64,000 nt of DNA from Sesamum alatum (Eukaryota; Streptophyta; Magnoliopsida; Lamiales; Pedaliaceae): positions 35,095,966 to 35,159,965 of the forward strand of contig JACGWO010000001.1 of NCBI GenBank assembly GCA_034509735.1. The letters run 5' to 3'. A program made the translations under genes and the position numbers. The notes below the pieces were generated by a model that saw nothing but the letters and a program-made list of their open reading frames with translations, had not been told where the DNA came from and did no database searches. Below are positions 57,890 through 64,000 of the stretch, piece by piece; position 1 is the stretch's first letter; the number at the start of each line of letters is the position of its first letter.

Positions 57890-58368
57890 CGACGAAAACA
57901 GGAAACGGCGACAGTGGCAACCGTCGGCTGATTGCGTGCGCAGTGCGCACGGCCAGGCGTGCGCACAGGCAGAGGAGCTTGCGCACGGCCACCCGGCCAG
58001 GCACTCACAGCGCGTGCACACACAAGTAGAGGAGCTTGCACGCGCGCCCGGGCTTGCACCTCCAGCGTGCGCGATAGGTAGACGCGCAGGCCTGTTGACC
58101 GCGCACAGAGATGCCGGCAGGGCAGCGCACACAAGGCAAGGGAGCCTGTGCGCTGCCGCCCGGCCAGCGCGCGCGCGGACGACGTCAGGCCAAGCACGTG
58201 GGCCATGGCCGCTCGCGCGCAGGCAGTAGCTGGGTAGCAGACATAGGCAGGGGGGCCTGTGTGCGGCCGCCCGGCCAGCGCGTGCGGGCGAGGAGGCGCG
58301 ACCAGCCTATGGCCTCGCACGTAGACAAGGGATGCCTATGAGCACGCTCGGCCAGCACGCCTAGCGCG
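57890..58368 (+). repeat. GC-rich degenerate repeats in the Copia leader
   Basis: Strongly GC-rich in an AT-rich window. The phrase GGCAGGGGAGCCTGTGCGC and variants recurs at about 57964, 58021, 58131, 58241 and 58321, each followed by a GCCCGGCCAGCGCGTGC-type block. The leader continues with the same style at 60288-60370 (TGCGCACACGTTCGGCCAGG) after the solo LTR. ORFs on both strands (up to 158 codons) result from low stop density in GC-rich DNA. Confidence 0.8.
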
Positions 58369-60287
58369 TGTTAGAATAGGTGACCATGTAAGCCAATTTT
58401 GGCGGGTATATGTAACCTATGTCTAGACAATTATAGGTGTTTAATAAATCATTAATGAATAAAGAAGTGAATTTCATTTGGCATCACTTTGTTTGTGTTC
58501 ACTTATATTTGTTTTCCATATCTGTTCACTACGCAAACAAAGCCCACGGACTGAGAATCAATTTCGGGGACTGGGACTACGCTTGGAGGTAGGTCCATGG
58601 AATCAGTCTTCCCGAATCAGTCCGGAAATCTCCAAGTCAAGGAATCCCGAAAATGGGTACCGGGATTCCATTTGAGACTTGCACTAAGCACCTGCTGTCG
58701 TGTTTCATCGACGGGTGACGAGGGTCGCCTAAGCAGTGTTAGTGGGTTAGCATGCTAGGACGCAGCTGACTGAGGTGACTCGCGGGAACCGTCTTACGGA
58801 GGACCTTGAGTATGGTCAGCAAGGTATGACGTGTATTCCCGGTTCCAACGGTACAGGTCAAGTCCTTTAACTTGAGGAATTGCTGAGTTTACCTGTACAT
58901 CAGGGCTGTATCTTAGGTATGGTGAGAGATTGCCAGAATTCTCTTTGGTAGTCATAAGCCATGTCTAGTGCAGTTCTGGTGTGCAAAGTGACAGTAGTTT
59001 CCAAGAAAGGATCTGTCTCCTGTCAATAGGTTTTGGCAGTTGAGTCTCATGTATACTCTAGGTCTTGTCCCTAAAACTGTAGCCACAGTGACTGAACAGA
59101 AGGGAAGGATTCCCTTGCGGCGTTTAGTGAGGACAGACCGACACTTAGGTCCAAAATGGGTACCTGCATTATCCGTGCCCTAGACTCTAAGTGATGAGAC
59201 CGAAGACAGAAGGACAAGTGTACTGTTAGAGCCTAAATGTTCATCCCTGAATATTTCACCTAGTCTCTAGTGCCATGGACCGTTGCTAGATGGCCACCAT
59301 GGTAACGGAAGGATTCTAGGAATCCGACCAAGTCTAGCTGAAAGGTGAACCTAAAGAGTCACACACTATCCACACACATTTAGATATTTAATTAGGAATT
59401 AAATATTGGAGTGAAGGAATGATTAAATTGGATTTAATCGGGTCCTTTATTTTTCTTGGAGAAATAATTCCTTCTATTAGATATAAGGAATTAAATTGAT
59501 AAATTAGATTTATCAAAGGGATTTATTTAATGGGCTTAAATAATATTTATATTTATTTTAGCCACTTGAAAATATTTAAATAGGTTTTAAATATTCCATT
59601 AAATTAAATTAATACACTACTTTGACTAGGACTTTGACTAGGTCAAAATCCTAGTCAAATTAGAGTTCTTGAAAGAGGAGTTTAAAGAGGATTAAACTCC
59701 TCTTCTATATAAACCCCTAGCATCCTACAAGTTGCATGATGATGAATCTCCAACACACACACACAACACACACACAACTCGGCTCTCTCTCTCCCTCTAT
59801 CTCGTCCGCCCTCTCTCTCTCTCACACTCCAAGAAATTGTTTCTTTGTTCTTGGAACATTAGAACTTGATGAATCAATACCGTTAATTCATAACGCGTTG
59901 TTGATTCATCCACTCCAAAATATAAACTTGTTCGTTGCTAGCACGACGTGCAAGATACGTGGGTGGATCGTGTGTCACGATTTGGAGGGTCTCAAGAACG
60001 AGATCTTGGTGCAAAACGGGGAACAACGCGTGTAGCCGTTGAAGACGAAAACGACAACGGGTAGGTCTCGTTTATGATTTTCGTCCCTTTTAATTTTCTA
60101 CCCTATGACCTCCATGATTCTTTTATGTTTTATTATTCATGAGATACACCGAACACCCAGGATTTCAAAGGCACACCCTTTGAAACGTGTTCTTTAATTT
60201 AAAGCATGTTTAAATTCCGCATTTATTTTTAATTATACCGCGCTTCCGCATTCGCGCTTTTCCCGGGACGATCCACAATTTCTTTCA
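58369..60287 (+). mobile_element. Solo Copia LTR nested in the leader of its own family
   Basis: TGTTAGAATAGGTGACC to ATCCACAATTTCTTTCA, 1919 bp. Flanks GCGCG (58364-58368) and GCCCG (60288-60292) are a 5-bp duplication with one mismatch. LTR TATA TATATAAA at 59706-59713, followed by (AC)n and CT-rich sequence from 59753. The leader of the host element resumes directly after it. Confidence 0.9.
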
Positions 60288-61842
60288 GCCCGTGCAATAG
60301 GCGGCAGGTTGAGCCGACTGTGCGCACACGTTCGGCCAGGCGGACGCTGCCGGCTGCGGCAACCATTGCCGACTTTCGTCTTCGTCGTTATTTTTCAGAA
60401 TTATTAATTCTGGAATTTTAGGAATATTTTCTGCATGTTTTCTAAAAGACATCAAATAGAGATATTTTATTTTGGGTTTGGTTTTGAACCACCTAAAATT
60501 TAATATTGTCTAATATAATGAGGGAATGATTTCCTAACAAGAAAATTCCAATTGTTGCACCGATTGTCAAATTTCTAGTGTAGAAATTTTACGTTTATGC
60601 TATTAATGATATTGGTTGTCATGTGATTATGTGAGTGGCATGTTTACTTGGATATGTAAAATGCTATTTGCGTTGATGAGAATGGATGATCACAACTGTT
60701 GGATCGAATGTATGGTTTAATTTTATGTCGGGCCTGTGTGCCTCGTTTTAATTGTCTCCTGCCTCTTTCTGGTTGCCTTTGAATTATAAGGCCTTCTTTC
60801 TCCCTCCTTATGTACCCCCCCAGGGTGTTCGTCGGGGTTTGTTTTTAATTTGTAATGAGAGTAGGTAAATGTGAGGTTTTATTTTAATTCATGTAAGTGA
60901 AGAAGAAGAAAAAGGATGACCCAGAAGGATGATTCCAAGGAGATCCATGGAGGTCCATAGCCATGAAGACCCAGTGGACAAAGAGGAGTGTGTTGATGGA
61001 TTTCTACTATTAAATATAATAGTGTATGACCAACCCTAGATTGACCATAGATCCACTGCGGGCTTAGTGGGTCGCATAGGATTCGGGATTATGATCATCC
61101 AACAGGGGCGTGCTAGACTTTTATTTTGCATGTGGAATGTATGATGGATGAATAGATTATTTATCATGTTCTCGTTTTTAACATGCAGTTATATTATGCA
61201 TATGTTTATGTATGATGTATGATGAGGTCTCGGTCTTTCAAACTCTCACTTGGTTGAACCAAGCTAAAAAATATTAGACCCCAAATAAATAGACTGGAAT
61301 CTAAGTTGTTTGTCCAAGCCTTCTATCAATGACAAAGAGAGGAAGCTAGTTTCAGTCAATTGCGTGGTCTCACGAGTCGTGACACATCTTTTATCCTAAA
61401 AATATGCTAGACGTTTGTTGTGGACGAAATGAATACACTTTTATTACCTGTCTCACGAGTCGTGGGGGTAGTAGTGAGTGCCATGATTTGGTTGATCGGG
61501 TCAGGTCTGACACCTGAATAACGTGATTCCCTCGGAGTCCTCGGGATCACATAAAAGGGCGAGGCAAAACATCTTGAGAATCTCGTAGGACGAGAAGGGT
61601 ATGGAATACCTCCCACAAAGTTATTTTCCATGCGAATCGTAAAAGCAGGCTATGGAGAATTTTGTTGTGGATCCCAAGCCCACTAGGAAAGAGTTTCCCA
61701 AAAACAACGTTTGAGATTGGTGTGTTTTTGTACAAATAGTGGGATCATTAAATGACTGAAGTCCAAGTCTTTAATTTGATTATTTAGCACCACTTTAATT
61801 CTGTTGATTGTAGGCCTTTATTTTAAATGTATATTTAAAACA
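60288..61842 (+). other. Rest of the Copia 5' leader
   Basis: Begins with the GC-rich repeat remainder to about 60385, then ordinary AT-rich leader with no recognisable gene. The C7 run at 60816-60823 and a short direct repeat CTCACGAGTCGTG (61369, 61452) are visible. It leads to the gag ATG at 61843. A leader of over 2 kb after the primer site is long for Copia. Confidence 0.6.
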
Positions 61843-62021
61843 ATGTCTAAGAATCCACTATTTTGCATACTTGAGACAAACAAATTCAATGGAACAAACT
61901 ATAACGACTGGTTGTGCAATCTGAGGATAGTCCTCGATTATGAGAACCAAGCCTATGTCATGGACAAGCCATTCCCTTATACTTTGCCGGCAGAATCCAT
62001 GCCAGAAGAACTGAAAGCCTA
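61843..62021 (+). pseudogene. Start of Copia gag, cut by an LTR insertion
   Basis: ATG at 61843 gives MSKNPLFCILETNKFNGTNY, NDWLCNLRIVLDYENQAYVM, DKPFP, the N-terminal Gag motif (LxxNKFxGxNYxDW) of plant Copia elements. After PEELKAY the frame enters the reversed LTR at 62022, so only about 60 codons remain. The rest of gag should lie beyond the right edge. The last five host bases GCCTA (62017-62021) are the expected TSD. Confidence 0.9.
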
Positions 62022-64000
62022 TGGCAGGCGTGTGGATCGTTCCGGGAGGAGCGCGAATGCAGAAGCGCGATATAAAAAGGAATTTATAAAATTTAAAACA
62101 TGCTTAAACATGAATTAAAACTACACGTTAAAGGGGTGTTCACTTGAACCTCCCGGGCATTTGGGGTATCTCATGACTAAAATAAAGAAAATACAAATCA
62201 TGGAGGCAATAGGGTTGTAGAAATCGAAAATACCAAAACTTAGTAACCTACCCGGTTGTCGTATTGTCTTCATACCGCTACTTGCGTTGTTCCTCGTTTT
62301 TCACCAAGATCTTGATTTGAGACACTCTAAATCGTACATGAAATCTGCCCACGTATCTTGATCCTCGTGCTAGCGAAAAATAATTTAGAGAGGATGGATC
62401 GACCATACGTTATGAATTAACGTGATCAATCCTCCTTAGGTTCAATTGTATGAAACAAAAGAACTAAAACAATTCTTGGGAAAGGGGGAAGTGGCCGAGC
62501 AAGAGGAGAGAGGACGAGACGTGTGTGTGTGTTTCTTGAATTCTCATCATCCTTCTAAAGTGAAACCCTAGGAGTATTTATAGAGGAGGAATCCTATTCC
62601 TCTTCAAACTCCAACTTTAGAACTTTAATTTGACTAGGATTTTGACCTAGTCAAAGTCCTTGTCAAACTAGGTTTTAAATTGGTCAAACCAATCCTAGCC
62701 ATCCAGCTCTCCTCTTTAATCTCAACCATCCATTTATTTCATGGAATATTTAAATCCTATTTAAATAATCCATGGGGCTATAAATAAATAAAATAAATAA
62801 TAATATTTATTTTAAGACCACATGATTTATTCCAATTTATTCAATTTATTTATTTAGTTAATTTCCTTTAATCTAATTAAAGTAATCAACATCCCAAGAA
62901 AAAGGAAAGGCGATTAAATCCAATTAATCGCTCTATCCCTCTAAATTTAATTCTAAATTAAATACTTTATGTGTGCGGATTGTGTGTGACTCTTTAGGTT
63001 CACCCTCAGCTAGACTTGGTCAAATTCCCAACCATCTTATGACAGGAATTCGTCCGTTACCATGGGAGGGCGTCTAGCAATGGTCCATGACACTAGAGAC
63101 TAGTTGAATGTACGTGGTATGAACATTTAGGCTCTACAATACTTTTATCCTTCCATCTACAATCTCACCACTTAAGGTCTAGGGCATGGAAACGTAGGTA
63201 CCCATCTTAGATCTAAGCTTTGCCTCGTCCATACTAAACGTCATAGGGGTCTTACCCTTTTGTTCAGTTATTGTTGCCACAGATGTATAAGGAACGAGTC
63301 TCAGAGTAAAGTGAGATATCATTGTTAGCCTTCTGACAGGAGATGGATCATCTCTCAGGATCTACTGTCACGCTACACATCTTGACTTTACTAGATAGGG
63401 CTTATGACTACTCAGTAGCTATGACTTGACAGACTTTCACCATACCTAAGATACAGGCACGGTGTGCAGGTGAACTCAGTAATCCCTCAAGTCCAAGGAT
63501 CAACTTATACTGTTGGAACTGGGAACACAGGTCATACCTAACTAACCCTACTCAAGGTCTTCCATATGACGGGTCCCCCGAGTCACCTCAATTAGCAGTC
63601 ACCTGGCTGGTTGACCCACTAACACTACATGGACAAGCCTCGTCAGTTATCGATGAAACACGACTGCAGATGCTTAGTTCATGTCTCAAATTGATTCTCG
63701 ATGCCCTATCTCGAGATTCCTTGTCTTGGAGTATTTCAGACCGATCCGGCGAAACTGATTTCATGAACCTACCATCCAATGCGTAGTTCCAGTTTCCTGG
63801 AATGTGGTTTCAGTTTGTGGGCTTTGTTTGTGCAGTGAACAATTATAATAAAGTAGTAAAGTGAACACAAACAAAGTATAAGCCAAATGAATATCACTTT
63901 CTTATTCACTTTCTTATTCATTATAATTTATTAAAACTCTGAAATTGTTCAGACATAGGTTACATTTAGCGAAATGAGACTGGCTTCACGGTCACCTATT
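62022..64000 (-). mobile_element. Copia-family LTR (minus) inserted in gag, runs to the right edge
   Basis: Left end TGGCAGGCGTGTGGATCGTT matches the reversed 3' ends of other copies (GTGGATCG block). The box, reversed, is near 63085-63105. It ends CACGGTCACCTATT at 64000; about six more bases (CTAACA) would complete the terminus, so almost all of an LTR is present. Whether it is solo cannot be seen. Confidence 0.9.

Noticed and set aside
57836..58341. Overlapping long ORFs (98, 158, 97, 76 codons) on both strands
   Set aside because: They exist because stop codons are rare in this GC-rich repeat; products are Arg/Ala/Pro-rich without any domain, and the block is the leader of a Copia element.

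Overview
This window is plant nuclear DNA, very probably from a eudicot. It is AT-rich, has spliced genes with GT/AG introns, and is dominated by plant-type transposons (Ty1/copia, Ty3/gypsy, CACTA, MULE, hAT, PIF/Harbinger-like, LINE) nested several layers deep. I see only one clear host gene: a three-exon leucine-rich-repeat receptor kinase of the HAESA/HSL1 type on the minus strand at 13207-16871, with an uninterrupted 983-residue frame. No tRNA, rRNA, CRISPR array or bacterial-type operon was seen.

Layout. 1-2441: two abutting fragments of one Copia LTR family (minus). 2442-6089: the 3' end of a Ty3/gypsy chromovirus (integrase, chromodomain-like tail, 3-kb LTR). 6095-9680: AT-rich spacer with a possible solo LTR and three fold-back MITEs. 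9681-11925: a 5'-truncated LINE (minus) with an RNase H remnant, split by a 730-bp hAT-type element with a perfect 8-bp target-site duplication (TSD). 12055-12910: a Harbinger-like MITE. 13207-16871: the receptor kinase. 17721-30319: a 1.4-kb MULE carrying an intact 137-codon GRF-zinc-finger ORF. Its right arm was invaded by an 11.2-kb CACTA element (19052-30215) with decayed TNP2 and TNPA-like genes; TNP2 in turn holds a solo Copia LTR. 31100-41220: a decayed Copia polyprotein (minus), split by an LTR that itself holds a MULE (transposase plus plant-mobile-domain-like gene) and another LTR. 41221-48655: a decayed Ty3/gypsy element with two LTR insertions and an array of hairpin repeats. 48656-54596: spacer with MITEs and a 1.09-kb MULE with a 10-bp TSD. 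54597-62021: the 5' half of a Copia element (LTR, tRNA-Met primer site, GC-rich leader, start of gag), broken by a solo LTR and by a reverse LTR that runs off the right edge.

One Copia LTR family (starts TGTTAGAATAGG, about 1.9-2.2 kb) appears about ten times in both orientations. Only one copy is followed by its primer-binding site and gag. The rest are solo or truncated, so unequal LTR recombination has been strong here. Insertion order can be read from the nesting and TSDs: MULE before CACTA before solo LTR in the first nest; Copia polyprotein before LTR before MULE and second LTR in the second. Identification is from motifs read by eye; no database search was run.
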